A stretch of 45,226 nt of DNA from Candidatus Buchananbacteria bacterium RIFCSPHIGHO2_02_FULL_39_17 (GCA_001817425.1 MHII01000032.1:1-45226); one strand, 5' to 3'; positions 26,356 to 34,611 are shown, counted from the stretch's first letter. Notes: generated from the sequence alone by a model not told the origin. Numbers and translations: made by a program.

Positions 26356-27036
26356 ATGAAGTCTCCTAAATTAGCCAATAAAAAAGTTACTGCTTCTACC
26401 CAGCATCATTTAGATATTGCGGAAATTAAAGAGGACTGTGTGCTTTTGAAAGATGGGACATTGCGAGCCGTGCTTTTGGTTTCCAGTATTAATTTTTCGC
26501 TGAAATCAGAAGATGAGCAAAACGCGATTATCGCGGCCTACATTGGCTTTTTGAATTTTTTGGAGTTTCCCCTGCAGATTGTCATTCAGTCGCGCCGATT
26601 GGATATTGACGGTTATTTGGAGCGGCTGAAAAAAATTGAAAAAGAACAAACCAACGAACTTTTGCGGATGCAAACCACCGAGTACCGCCAGTATGTCAGT
26701 GAATTAGTTGAAATTGGCGATATTATGACAAAAAGGTTTTATGTCATTGTGCCTTATGACCCTCTCTCGGATAGACAAAAATCTTGGTGGAAGCGGCTTT
26801 TCGGTTTGTTCGCGGCGGCAAAAGACGTTAAGCTTAGCCAGCAGGATTTTATCAAACGCCGCCATGCTTTATTCCAGCGCGTTGAACATATTGTCTCGGG
26901 ATTAGCCTCAATGAGTCTAAAGTCGGTGCTTTTAGACACTCAAAGCTTGATTGAACTCTATTATAATACTTATAATCCGGATATTTATAATAAAGAAAAA
27001 TTAGTGGAAATTGATAAATTAAGAGTAGAAGAATGA
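26356..27036 (+). CDS. TraC-like protein (VirB4 N-terminal-domain relative)
   Basis: 226 residues. The sequence HHLDIAEIKEDCVLLKDGTL with RAVLLVSSINFSLKSEDEQ resembles the N-terminal domain that precedes the ATPase in VirB4/TraC proteins. The middle has FPLQIVIQSRRLDIDGYL and the end a helical block with RRHALFQRVEHIVSGL. There is no Walker motif, signal peptide or membrane segment. The next gene is the VirB4 ATPase, which has its own shorter N-terminal part, so this looks like a separately encoded subunit or a split-off domain. Spacing is 87 bases with a palindromic repeat between the two. I am confident of the T4SS link, less of the name. Confidence 0.72.
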   Translation: MKSPKLANKKVTASTQHHLDIAEIKEDCVLLKDGTLRAVLLVSSINFSLKSEDEQNAIIAAYIGFLNFLEFPLQIVIQSRRLDIDGYLERLKKIEKEQTNELLRMQTTEYRQYVSELVEIGDIMTKRFYVIVPYDPLSDRQKSWWKRLFGLFAAAKDVKLSQQDFIKRRHALFQRVEHIVSGLASMSLKSVLLDTQSLIELYYNTYNPDIYNKEKLVEIDKLRVEE

Positions 27037-27123
27037 TATTATAATACTAATCTACGAATTTATGCGAATAATACGAATAGATATTTGTGATATTCGCATA
27101 CATTCATAATTCGCATTATATTT

Positions 27124-29019
27124 ATGGCGATTAAACCCTCAGATTTATTCAAAAAACAAAATCAAGGCATGCCTGGGATTGTTTTGCCGTCCAAGGAGAT
27201 TTCTGCTCAAGAGAAGAAAGAGTTGGAGGCAGAAAAAATAATTTTAGAAGAAGAGCGGATTTACCGCGAGGGCGTCGTTTCGGTTAAAGATTTAATCTCG
27301 CCCGCGGCTTTAGCCGTGACGCCGACTTTTCTCAAATTGGGGGATAAGTTTTTGCGCACGCTTTTTGTTATCAGTTATCCGCGCTATATCGCGGTTGGTT
27401 GGTTTGCGCCGATTATTAATTTGAGCGTGACCCTTGACATCTCCATGTTTTTTTATCCGGTTAAAGCTAATATTATTTTAAAACAATTGCGCAATAAAGT
27501 CGGCGCTTTAGAAGCTCAAATTTTGTCGGATCGGGAAAAAGGCGCGCCGCGCGATCCGATTCGCGAAACGGCTTTGCGCGATATTGAAAAACTCCGCGAT
27601 GATTTAACCCAAGGGGTGGAACATTTTTTTCAATTCGGCCTTTATGTGACGCTTTATGCCAACAGCAAAGAAGAACTTGACAATTTGACCGGCGATATTG
27701 AATCGCTCTTTGGCTCGCGCTTGGTTTTCTCCAAAAAAGTTTTATACCAGGCCGAGCAGGGTTTTAACTCAACTTTGCCGTTGGGCAATGATGAACTGAT
27801 GATTGGCTTTAATATGAATTCTTCGCCAGTTGCTTCCTCATTTCCTTTTATTTCGTCAGAGCTTACTTCTGATGAAGGAATTTTATACGGCATTAATCGC
27901 CATAATAACAGCTTGATTTTATTTGATCGTTTTTCGTTGCAAAACGCCAACACTGTGGTTTTTGCCACCTCCGGTGCCGGTAAAAGTTATGCCATTAAGT
28001 TGGAAGTTTTGCGGACATTGATGTTTGGCACAGACGTTTTAGTCATTGATCCGGAACGCGAATATAAGCATTTATGCGATGCCGTGGGCGGCACTTACAT
28101 TAATATTTCGCTTAGTTCGGAGAGTAAAATTAATCCCTTTGATTTGCCCCGGCCAATGGGCGAACAAAAAACGGCTGATATCATCCGTGGCTCGGTTATT
28201 ACCATTAAAGGATTAATCCGTTTAATGTTAGGCAAATTGACTCATCAGGAAGATTCAATTATTGATCGGGCGCTTTTGGAAACTTACGCGAAAAAAGACA
28301 TCACTTCCGACTCCGATTTAACTAAAGCTGAAGCGCCAATTATGCAGGATTTCCAAGATGTTTTGGAAGGAATGGAAGGCGGTGCGGATTTATCCTTAAG
28401 ATTAAAAAAATACACGCAAGGCACTTTTGCCGGGTTATTCAACAGCCCGACCAATGTTGATACCAAAAATCAGTTGGTGGTTTTTTCGGTGCGTGACTTG
28501 GAAGACGAATTGCGTCCCATGGCCATTTATATGATTGTTAATTATATTTGGAACGTGGTTCGTTCGGAACTGAAAAGAAGAATTTTAATTATTGATGAAG
28601 CGTGGTGGCTGATGCAAAACGAAGACTCGGCAAAATTCATCTACGCTTTGGTCAAACGTTGCCGTAAATATTATCTGGGGGTGACTAATATTACCCAAGA
28701 CGTCAATGACTTTTTACTTTCACCTTACGGTCAGGCGATTGTTAATAACTCGGCTTTACAGCTTTTGATGCGTCAGTCGCCTGCGGCAATTGATCTGGTG
28801 CAAAAGACTTTTCTTTTAACGGAAGGCGAAAAATATCTGCTTTTGGAGTGCGGCGTGGGTGAGGGCATCTTTTTTGCCGGTGACAAACATGCGGCGATTA
28901 AAGTGGTTGCTTCTTACACTGAAGATCAACTGATTACCTCTGATCCGCGCCAGATTTTGGAAATTGAGGAAGCCAAACGCGAATTTGACCGGTCAATGGC
29001 GGCAAGAAAGGAAGAATAA
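27124..29019 (+). CDS. virB4: VirB4-family T4SS ATPase
   Basis: 631 residues. It powers assembly and substrate transfer at the cytoplasmic face of a T4SS. Walker A is FATSGAGKSYAIKL (about residue 280), followed by DVLVIDPEREYKHLCDAVGG; Walker B is RILIIDEAWWLMQNEDSAKF (about 490). The NITQDVNDFL and LLMRQSPAAIDL segments are typical of the C-terminal RecA-like domain. The N-terminal ~250 residues (LFVISYPRYIAVGWFAPIIN) match VirB4 proteins found next to PrgI. No membrane segment is certain. It is followed after 39 bases by a small membrane-anchored protein. Confidence 0.93.
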   Translation: MAIKPSDLFKKQNQGMPGIVLPSKEISAQEKKELEAEKIILEEERIYREGVVSVKDLISPAALAVTPTFLKLGDKFLRTLFVISYPRYIAVGWFAPIINLSVTLDISMFFYPVKANIILKQLRNKVGALEAQILSDREKGAPRDPIRETALRDIEKLRDDLTQGVEHFFQFGLYVTLYANSKEELDNLTGDIESLFGSRLVFSKKVLYQAEQGFNSTLPLGNDELMIGFNMNSSPVASSFPFISSELTSDEGILYGINRHNNSLILFDRFSLQNANTVVFATSGAGKSYAIKLEVLRTLMFGTDVLVIDPEREYKHLCDAVGGTYINISLSSESKINPFDLPRPMGEQKTADIIRGSVITIKGLIRLMLGKLTHQEDSIIDRALLETYAKKDITSDSDLTKAEAPIMQDFQDVLEGMEGGADLSLRLKKYTQGTFAGLFNSPTNVDTKNQLVVFSVRDLEDELRPMAIYMIVNYIWNVVRSELKRRILIIDEAWWLMQNEDSAKFIYALVKRCRKYYLGVTNITQDVNDFLLSPYGQAIVNNSALQLLMRQSPAAIDLVQKTFLLTEGEKYLLLECGVGEGIFFAGDKHAAIKVVASYTEDQLITSDPRQILEIEEAKREFDRSMAARKEE

Positions 29020-29058
29020 TATTTATAATTCTTAATTCATAATTCTTGATTCTAAACC

Positions 29059-29637
29059 ATGTCTCGCAGAAAAAAGATAATTATCATTACTATCATTGTC
29101 ATTGTCGTTTTGCTTTTAATTATCGGCTTATTCTGGTGGTTTTGGCAGAAAAAACCGTCACCAATGGCAACGAACACTAATCAGGGATTACAAATTCCGG
29201 ACGATGTGGTTAGGCCGTCAGCCGATTTAAACACTAATGTCCCGCCCGGGCAAGCTAAACTAGAAGCGGAGCTAAAGGCCATAGCTATGACTTTTGCTGA
29301 ACGGTTTGGCAGTTATTCCAACGAGAGTAATTTTTCCAACCTTGATGATTTGAAAAGTTTAATGACGATTCGGATGAAAGCTTGGGCGGAAAGTTATAAG
29401 GCGGAAAAATCGAATGATTTAACCGCGTCTGACTACTCGGGGGTGACGACACAAGCGCTATCAGCCGAAATTCAAGATTTAGATGAAAGTATTGGCCGAG
29501 CTGAAATTTTAGTTAATACTCAAAGGCGGCAAGCTCAAGGCAACCCGATTAATCCAGAGGTTTATTATCAAAAATTAAAACTGCGTTTGGTAAAAAGCGG
29601 TGAGGGCTGGAAAGTTGATAGTGCGGAATGGCAGTAA
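29059..29637 (+). CDS. Small single-pass membrane protein after VirB4 (possibly VirB8-like)
   Basis: 192 residues. A basic start (MSRRKK) and one membrane segment (IIIITIIVIVVLLLIIGLFW, about 7-26) are followed by a Pro/Asn-rich linker and an extracytoplasmic domain with helices (LKAIAMTFAERFGSY; LKSLMTIRMKAWAESYKAEK) and a C-terminal strand region (YYQKLKLRLVKSGEGWKVDS). The pattern of one N-terminal anchor and an NTF2-sized outer domain ending in a strand pair resembles VirB8/TcpC-type T4SS scaffold proteins, and its place after virB4 agrees. The resemblance is structural guesswork; I see no family motif. Confidence 0.6.
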   Translation: MSRRKKIIIITIIVIVVLLLIIGLFWWFWQKKPSPMATNTNQGLQIPDDVVRPSADLNTNVPPGQAKLEAELKAIAMTFAERFGSYSNESNFSNLDDLKSLMTIRMKAWAESYKAEKSNDLTASDYSGVTTQALSAEIQDLDESIGRAEILVNTQRRQAQGNPINPEVYYQKLKLRLVKSGEGWKVDSAEWQ

Positions 29638-29640
29638 TAA

Positions 29641-29720
29641 TTAGCTTATAGCTGTTAGCTGGTAGCTTTAGTAAATATTGATATTACACTAAAAGCTATA
29701 AGTTGAAAGCTAATAGCTCG
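29641..29720. repeat. AGCT-word inverted spacer repeat
   Basis: TTAGCTTATAGCTGTTAGCT on the left is mirrored by AAAGCTATAAGTTGAAAGCT on the right, around TTTAGTAAATATTGATATTA. Period-7-like spacing of AGCT words. Could fold as one hairpin between the T4SS gene and comF. Confidence 0.65.
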
Positions 29721-29725
29721 GTCAA

Positions 29726-29760
29726 CATAGCGCGTATAATTATTAAATCTATGCGCTATG
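29726..29760 (+). promoter_or_regulatory. Start-codon dyad before comF
   Basis: CATAGCGC (29726-29733) and GCGCTATG (29753-29760) form a perfect 8-base dyad; the comF start ATG is its last three bases. TATAAT (29735-29740) lies in the loop. The sequence TCAACATAGCGC is shared with the dyads of the four-helix-bundle units. Confidence 0.55.
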
Positions 29761-30423
29761 TTTAATTTAAAAAAACTGGTTTTAGATTTATTGTTTCCGA
29801 TTGAATGCTTGGGTTGCGGTCAGCCGAAGATTTGGCTTTGTGAATTTTGTCGACAGCAGATTAAGATTAATTTTTTGAGTCGGGCTCATTTATCTTCTCG
29901 TTCTTTATCCGGAATTTTTGTCGCGGCGGATTATCACCAGCCGACTTTATTAAAAGCGATTCACCATTTTAAATATAATTTTATTGCTGATTTAGGGGTG
30001 ATTCTCGCCGGAATATTAATTGAATTTTTAAAAAATCAAATAGAGAAAAGCGATTTTTTTAATTTTGATTTAATCGCGGCTGTGCCTTTGACGAAAAAAA
30101 GAAAACTTTGGCGCGGTTTTAACCAATCGGAAATTTTAGCCAAAACCGTTGCCATAAATTTTAACTGGACTTATTCTTCTGGCTTGCTCATTAAAAAATA
30201 CCAGACCAAGCCTCAAGTGGGCTTAAGCGCCCAACAAAGACTGATGAACATCACCGGAGCGTTTAAGCTTGATAATCAAGCCAAGGTAAAAGGCAAAAAA
30301 ATTTTATTAATTGATGATGTGATGACCACTGGCGCGACTTTATCAGAATGTGCTAAGGTTCTAAGGCAAGCCGGTGCCAAAGAAGTTTGGGGGTTAGTGA
30401 TTGCGAGCGATCAAGATTCATAA
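29758..30423 (+). CDS. comF: ComF-family phosphoribosyltransferase-like protein
   Basis: 221 residues. An N-terminal zinc ribbon (CLGCGQPKIWLCEFC, about residues 18-32) is followed by a phosphoribosyltransferase fold whose PRPP-binding motif is ILLIDDVMTTGATLSEC (about 182-198); KKRKLWRGFNQSEILAK is the other family block. ComF proteins take part in DNA uptake and processing in competent bacteria. A prepilin gene a little downstream fits a type IV pilus or competence system, but no ComEC or ComEA is in the window. The ATG at 29758 is forced: the ATG at 29751 runs into a stop after four codons. Confidence 0.9.
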   Translation: MFNLKKLVLDLLFPIECLGCGQPKIWLCEFCRQQIKINFLSRAHLSSRSLSGIFVAADYHQPTLLKAIHHFKYNFIADLGVILAGILIEFLKNQIEKSDFFNFDLIAAVPLTKKRKLWRGFNQSEILAKTVAINFNWTYSSGLLIKKYQTKPQVGLSAQQRLMNITGAFKLDNQAKVKGKKILLIDDVMTTGATLSECAKVLRQAGAKEVWGLVIASDQDS

Positions 30424-30433
30424 CCGTTAGCTA

Positions 30434-30527
30434 AGAGGTGGCTGTCCGTTCATCACCGCGAAGCGGCGTGAACGGATCCGCGCACCCCGCGCACTCGCCA
30501 AGCGAGATGCGGGCGGGGATGTCGTGG
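30434..30527 (+). repeat. 82-base GC-rich direct repeat, copy 1, with 11-base tRNA-Ser piece
   Basis: The repeat core 30446-30527 has two hairpins: CCGTTCA...CACCGCGAAGCGGCG...TGAACGG and CTCGC-CAA-GCGAG. It is almost identical to 30817-30898. Just before it stands AGAGGTGGCTG (30434-30444), identical to 11 bases near the 5' end of the tRNA-Ser gene that follows copy 2. Confidence 0.85.
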
Positions 30528-30551
30528 AAGTGGTTTTCATATTGAGTTTAT

Positions 30552-30797
30552 ATGTATTATGTTTATTTTCTTAAAAGTAAGGTAAAATCAAAAATATACG
30601 TTGGATGTACTGCTGATTTAAAAAAAAGATTCACCAAGCACAACCATGGCAAGGTTCAATTGACTAAAGCGTTTGCGCCATGGAATATTGTCTATTATGA
30701 AGCGCATTTAAGCAAGACTTTGGCTCGGATCGCTGAATTGTTTTATAAGAGTAGCCAGGGCAGGCGTCAGATTAAGAAAAAATTGGGGATGAAATAG
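30552..30797 (+). CDS. GIY-YIG domain protein (UPF0213/YhbQ-like)
   Basis: 81 residues, essentially one GIY-YIG nuclease-type domain. The motif appears as YYVYFLKSK...KIYVGCTADLKKRFTKHN, with the usual Tyr, the conserved Arg and the HN pair; the end AELFYKSSQGRRQIKKKLG is typical of the family. Family members are small, frequent in Parcubacteria-type genomes and of uncertain function. The gene is enclosed by two 82-base direct repeats, the second abutting tRNA-Ser, so it may be a mobile cassette. No ribosome binding site is evident before the ATG at 30552. Confidence 0.9.
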   Translation: MYYVYFLKSKVKSKIYVGCTADLKKRFTKHNHGKVQLTKAFAPWNIVYYEAHLSKTLARIAELFYKSSQGRRQIKKKLGMK

Positions 30798-30816
30798 CGT
30801 GATAATTGAGTTGGAT

Positions 30817-30898
30817 CCGTTCATCGCCGCGAAGCGGCGTGAACGGATCCGCGCACCCCGCGCACTCGCCAAGCGAGATGCGGGCGGGGATGTCGCGG
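30817..30898 (+). repeat. 82-base GC-rich direct repeat, copy 2
   Basis: Nearly identical to 30446-30527. Here the first hairpin is perfect on both levels: CCGTTCA-T-CGCCGC-GAA-GCGGCG-TGAACGG. It ends exactly at the first bases of tRNA-Ser. Confidence 0.9.
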
Positions 30899-30983
30899 AG
30901 AGGTGGCTGAGTGGTCTAAAGCGCCTCACTGCTAACGAGGTGGCCCTTAACCGGGCTCGCGAGTTCGAATCTCGCCCTCTCCG
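30897..30983 (+). tRNA. tRNA-Ser (anticodon GCU)
   Basis: 87 bases. Acceptor GGAGAGG pairs perfectly with CCTCTCC, discriminator G. The anticodon loop in CTCACTGCTAACGAG gives GCT (reads AGC/AGT). It has the long class II variable arm (GGCCCTTAACCGGGCTC) and T-arm CGAGTTCGAATCTCG. CCA is not encoded. Confidence 0.97.
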
Positions 30984-31095
30984 AATCTTTTTAAAAAACA
31001 TGTTATCTGCAATTAAAAAATTAAAGCAGAAAAAATTTTATCGTGGCTTTATCCCGTTAGATCCTAAAAAATTTAACTTTCCAGCTGGAGATAAA

Positions 31096-31707
31096 ATGGT
31101 TTTCCCGCGGCAGTCAAAAAAGCTTCACCTCTCAGGTAAGGATTTAACGGGGCTTACTCTAATTGAGCTTTTAGTGGTGATTGCTATTATTGCCCTTATC
31201 GCCGTTGCCATATTAATCGCTATTTCTAATGTGCGAATAAAAGGTCGTGATGCCAAAAGGTTGGCCGAAATTAAACAAATTGAAAAAGCGATCCAATTTT
31301 ATTATGAAGATCATGGTTATTACCCCGGTGCCAACGACGAACCTTTAATTAGTACTGATTGGTGGGATCCTAATTATGGTTGGTGGTATTTAAGTCGGGT
31401 TTTGGAACCTTATCTTAAAAAAATACCAGTTGACCCAATTAATAAACAAATTAACAATCCATGGCCAAGCCCTAACTACGATCATTCCGGTGATTATTTC
31501 TACTATTATTATTCGCCGCAACGTTTGGGTGCCCTTACTGGCAGCAATGTTGCCGGTGAATATGATTTATGGGTCCGTCTGGAAAATAAAAAAAATCCTT
31601 ACCGCTGTGAGTTTGTTGGTTATTTAAAGTATGAAGGTTTTTCTAATCTGTCTATCTGTGGTGATAGCGATGCGCCAGAAATGAAAGATGTTTATTCCCC
31701 TCATTAA
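31096..31707 (+). CDS. Type IV prepilin-like protein (GspG/PilE type)
   Basis: 203 residues from the preferred start. The prepilin signal is KDLTG followed by LTLIELLVVIAIIALIAVAI, giving cleavage after Gly and Glu at position 5 of the mature protein. The N-terminal helix continues to KGRDAKRLAEIKQIEKAIQFYYEDHGYYPG, typical of pseudopilins. The C-terminal domain has two Cys (YRCEFVG, LSICGDSD). The track ORF begins at 30799 and reads through tRNA-Ser, which is not credible. ATG 31096 has GGAG five bases upstream; ATG 31000 is an alternative with a longer leader. It would be processed by a PilD-type peptidase and join a pilus or pseudopilus. Confidence 0.88.
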   Translation: MVFPRQSKKLHLSGKDLTGLTLIELLVVIAIIALIAVAILIAISNVRIKGRDAKRLAEIKQIEKAIQFYYEDHGYYPGANDEPLISTDWWDPNYGWWYLSRVLEPYLKKIPVDPINKQINNPWPSPNYDHSGDYFYYYYSPQRLGALTGSNVAGEYDLWVRLENKKNPYRCEFVGYLKYEGFSNLSICGDSDAPEMKDVYSPH

Positions 31708-31776
31708 TTAGGTCACGCCGCTGGCGGCCGATTAAATGAATTCTAACTAATTGGTAAATATTAATATCCAATTAAT

Positions 31777-32277
31777 ATGGCAAATGAAAATAAAAATCAA
31801 GCCCCGGACCGTGGGCAAGTGCTTTTTTCTTGGAGCTTTTCCGAGTTTCCCCGCTATGAGCGCAATCAAAGTTGGTATGTTTGGCTCGCCGTTGCGGTTA
31901 TTTTTCTTTTAATTTATTCGTTTTTCGCCGCTAATTTTTTGTTTGGTTTGATTACTTTGATTACCGCTTTAATTATTTTGCTTTTTCACCAAACCAATGG
32001 TAAAGTTGAATTTCAGATTACTGAAGATGGTATTTTAGTTAATCAGCGATTTTACGAATATAAAACTTTGAAAAATTTTTATATCATTTATGAACCGCCA
32101 GAAGTAAAGACCCTTTATTTTGAGCCAAAAAGTATTTTTAGCCCTCGGGTACCGATTGATTTGGGCAGTCAAGATCCAGTTAAGATCCGGGAAATTTTAA
32201 AACAATATCTGGCCGAAGATTTAGAACGAGAAAACGAGCCGCTTTCTGATCAGACTTCGCGCCTGCTGAAGTTGTGA
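31777..32277 (+). CDS. Small two-segment membrane protein, unknown
   Basis: 166 residues. A polar start (FSWSFSEFPRYERNQSWYV) is followed by two membrane segments, VWLAVAVIFLLIYSFFAAN and FLFGLITLITALIILLFH (about 34-73), then a soluble domain (KVEFQITEDGILVNQRFYEY, then LYFEPKSIFSPRVPIDLG). The layout of a helical hairpin plus a small beta-rich domain is like bacterial PH-domain membrane proteins (YdbT or DUF-type), a weak comparison. Ends in TGA. No functional link to its neighbours can be seen. Confidence 0.65.
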   Translation: MANENKNQAPDRGQVLFSWSFSEFPRYERNQSWYVWLAVAVIFLLIYSFFAANFLFGLITLITALIILLFHQTNGKVEFQITEDGILVNQRFYEYKTLKNFYIIYEPPEVKTLYFEPKSIFSPRVPIDLGSQDPVKIREILKQYLAEDLERENEPLSDQTSRLLKL

Positions 32278-32361
32278 AAAGACATAAAATAGAAACAGAA
32301 AACCGCCGAAGGTGGTTACCATAATTTTGATTTTTGAGATTTGATTTTTAAATTTGATATG

Positions 32362-32435
32362 GTCCCCATAGCTCAGCTGGATAGAGCGCAAGCTTGCGGA
32401 GCTTGAGGTCGTAGGTTCAAATCCTACTGGGGACG
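32362..32435 (+). tRNA. tRNA-Arg (anticodon GCG)
   Basis: 74 bases. Acceptor GTCCCCA pairs with TGGGGAC, discriminator G. D-arm GCTCAGCTGGATAGAGC, anticodon stem CAAGC/GCTTG around TTGCGGA giving GCG, and T-arm GTAGGTTCAAATCCTAC. Reads CGC and, by wobble, CGT. CCA is not encoded. Confidence 0.93.
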
Positions 32436-32547
32436 CTTAAAAATTGAAATTTAAAAAATCAAAATTAAAAATGACAATTAAAAATTATAAAATTCTGCGA
32501 AGCGGAATACTAGAATTTTGCACTTTGATTGCTAAATTTTGAATTTA

Positions 32548-34611
32548 ATGTCTATTATTAGTTTATCTACGCCGGTATCAGCGATCACCCGCGTGGGCAA
32601 AACCACAGCTTCATATTTAAAACGTTTAGGGATCCAAACTGTCATGGATCTTTTATTTTATTATCCTTTTCGTTGGCAGGATTTAAGCGAGATTTCACTC
32701 ATTAATTCTTTAAAAGCAGGGGAGATAGGTACGGTCAGAGTAAAAATTCAATTATTAACCAATCGGCGCAGTCCAGTAAAAAGAAAAATTTTAACGGAAG
32801 GGTTAGTGGCAGATAAAACCGGTTCAATTAAGGTGATTTGGTTTAATCAGCCGTTTATCACAAAAATTTTAGCGCCCGGTGATGAAGTTTATTTATCCGG
32901 CAAAGTTGATTTTGACAAATACACTTTGCAGTTTGTGAATCCAATTTATGAGAAAGTAAAAGAGGAACAGACCCATACCGCCAGAATTGTCCCGCTTTAT
33001 TCTTTGAGCGGTCACTTGACCCAAAAACAGTTGCGTTTTTTAATTAAGTCAGTTTTGCCAGCGGCTAAATTAGTCGTAGATTTTTTGCCCCAAGAACTTA
33101 TCCGAGAATTTAAACTGCTTGATCTGGCTTTCGCTTTAAAACAAATTCATTTTCCTGATCATCAAGCCGTTTTAGATCAGGCGGTTTATCGCCTGAAATT
33201 TGACGAACTTTTTTTATTTCAACTTCAGATTCAGTTAAGCAAAGCGGAATCAGCTAAAAGCCAAGCTTGGCCGATTAAATTTTTTGAAAAAGAAACCAAA
33301 AATTTTGTCAGTAATCTGCCTTTTCAATTAACTACTGACCAGCGGAAAACCGCTTGGCAGATCATTACTAACTTAGAAAAAAATCAGCCGATGAATCGTT
33401 TGCTGGAAGGTGAAGTTGGTTCCGGTAAAACTTTGGTGGCGACTTTAGCAATGTTAAATATTTGCCTTAATAATCGGCAAGCGGTTTTAATGGCACCAAC
33501 AGAAATTTTAGCCAGCCAACATTATAAAAACATCATCGCTTTATTAAAATTATTTAATTTTAAAATCGCCTTATTGACTCGTGGTTATCGGTTAGTAGAT
33601 AATCAAAAAGAAAGTAAAAGTAAAATTTTAGATAAATTAAAAAATGGAGAGATAAAAATTTTGATTGGCACTCATGCCTTAATTCAGGAAAAAGTTTTTT
33701 TTAATCAGCTCAGCTTAGCGATTATTGATGAACAGCACCGCTTTGGTGTTAGCCAGCGAAAAATGCTTCGTGAACATTCTGGTGATCATAAGGTTCCTCA
33801 TTTACTTTCAATGACGGCCACGCCCATTCCCCGGTCACTAGCCTTGGCTTTGTATGGTGATTTAGATTTATCAATTATTCGCCAGATGCCAAAAGAAAGA
33901 AAAAAAATTATTACCAAAATTGTTTCGCCCCGTCAACGCCTTAGCGCTTATCAGTTTATTCGCCAACAAGTTAAAACTGGACGGCAAGTGTTTGTGATTT
34001 GTCCCTTAATTGATCCTTCGGATAAATTAGGCGTTAAAGCGGCGACGGAAGAATATGAAAAATTAAAAAAGGAGATTTTTTCAGATTTAGAAATCAGCCT
34101 TTTGCACGGCAAATTAAAAAGTCAGGAGAAGGAAAAGGTCATGGCTGATTTTTTGGCTAAAAAAAGCGATATTTTAGTGGCAACGGCAGTGGTTGAGGTT
34201 GGCGTTGATGTCCCTAATGCCGCCGTAATGTTAATTGAAGGTTCAGAGCGTTTTGGTCTGGCTCAACTTCATCAATTTCGCGGCCGAGTGGGGCGAAGTA
34301 TTTATCAATCATATTGTTTTTTAATTACTGAAAATGAAAGTGAAAAAATTAAAGCTCGGCTTTCAGCGTTAGTCACCGCCAAAGACGGTTTTGAATTGGC
34401 TGAATTTGATTTAAAATTTCGCGGCCCGGGTGAAATTTACGGCCAAATGCAATCAGGCTGGCCAGAATTTAAGATTGCCCACCTAACTGATTTGGAAATT
34501 ATTAATCAAACAAAAAAAGCGGCTCAACAAATTATTAGCCGCGGTATAAATAATTACCCATTATTAAAAGATAAGGTTGAGGATTTAGTGAAAATCGTTC
34601 ATCTAGAATAA
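32548..34611 (+). CDS. recG: ATP-dependent DNA helicase RecG
   Basis: 687 residues. RecG remodels stalled replication forks and branch-migrates Holliday junctions. The N-terminal wedge domain with OB fold (LKAGEIGTVRVKIQLLTNRR, residues ~50-150) precedes the helicase core: Walker A LLEGEVGSGKTLVATLAM (~290), motif II AIIDEQHRFGVSQRKML (~395), motif III SMTATPIPRSLALALYGDLD, and the C-terminal VATAVVEVGVDVPNA and FRGRVGRS (motif VI). The track start is TTG 32539; ATG 32548 (MSIISLSTPV) is preferable. Both residues of DEQH typical of RecG (in place of DEAH) are present. It is the last gene before the strand switch at 34.7 kb. Confidence 0.97.
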   Translation: MSIISLSTPVSAITRVGKTTASYLKRLGIQTVMDLLFYYPFRWQDLSEISLINSLKAGEIGTVRVKIQLLTNRRSPVKRKILTEGLVADKTGSIKVIWFNQPFITKILAPGDEVYLSGKVDFDKYTLQFVNPIYEKVKEEQTHTARIVPLYSLSGHLTQKQLRFLIKSVLPAAKLVVDFLPQELIREFKLLDLAFALKQIHFPDHQAVLDQAVYRLKFDELFLFQLQIQLSKAESAKSQAWPIKFFEKETKNFVSNLPFQLTTDQRKTAWQIITNLEKNQPMNRLLEGEVGSGKTLVATLAMLNICLNNRQAVLMAPTEILASQHYKNIIALLKLFNFKIALLTRGYRLVDNQKESKSKILDKLKNGEIKILIGTHALIQEKVFFNQLSLAIIDEQHRFGVSQRKMLREHSGDHKVPHLLSMTATPIPRSLALALYGDLDLSIIRQMPKERKKIITKIVSPRQRLSAYQFIRQQVKTGRQVFVICPLIDPSDKLGVKAATEEYEKLKKEIFSDLEISLLHGKLKSQEKEKVMADFLAKKSDILVATAVVEVGVDVPNAAVMLIEGSERFGLAQLHQFRGRVGRSIYQSYCFLITENESEKIKARLSALVTAKDGFELAEFDLKFRGPGEIYGQMQSGWPEFKIAHLTDLEIINQTKKAAQQIISRGINNYPLLKDKVEDLVKIVHLE

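Noticed and set aside
30799-31095. Long N-terminal extension of the prepilin ORF
   Set aside because: It would translate through the tRNA-Ser gene; a prepilin start with GGAG and a short basic leader exists at 31096.
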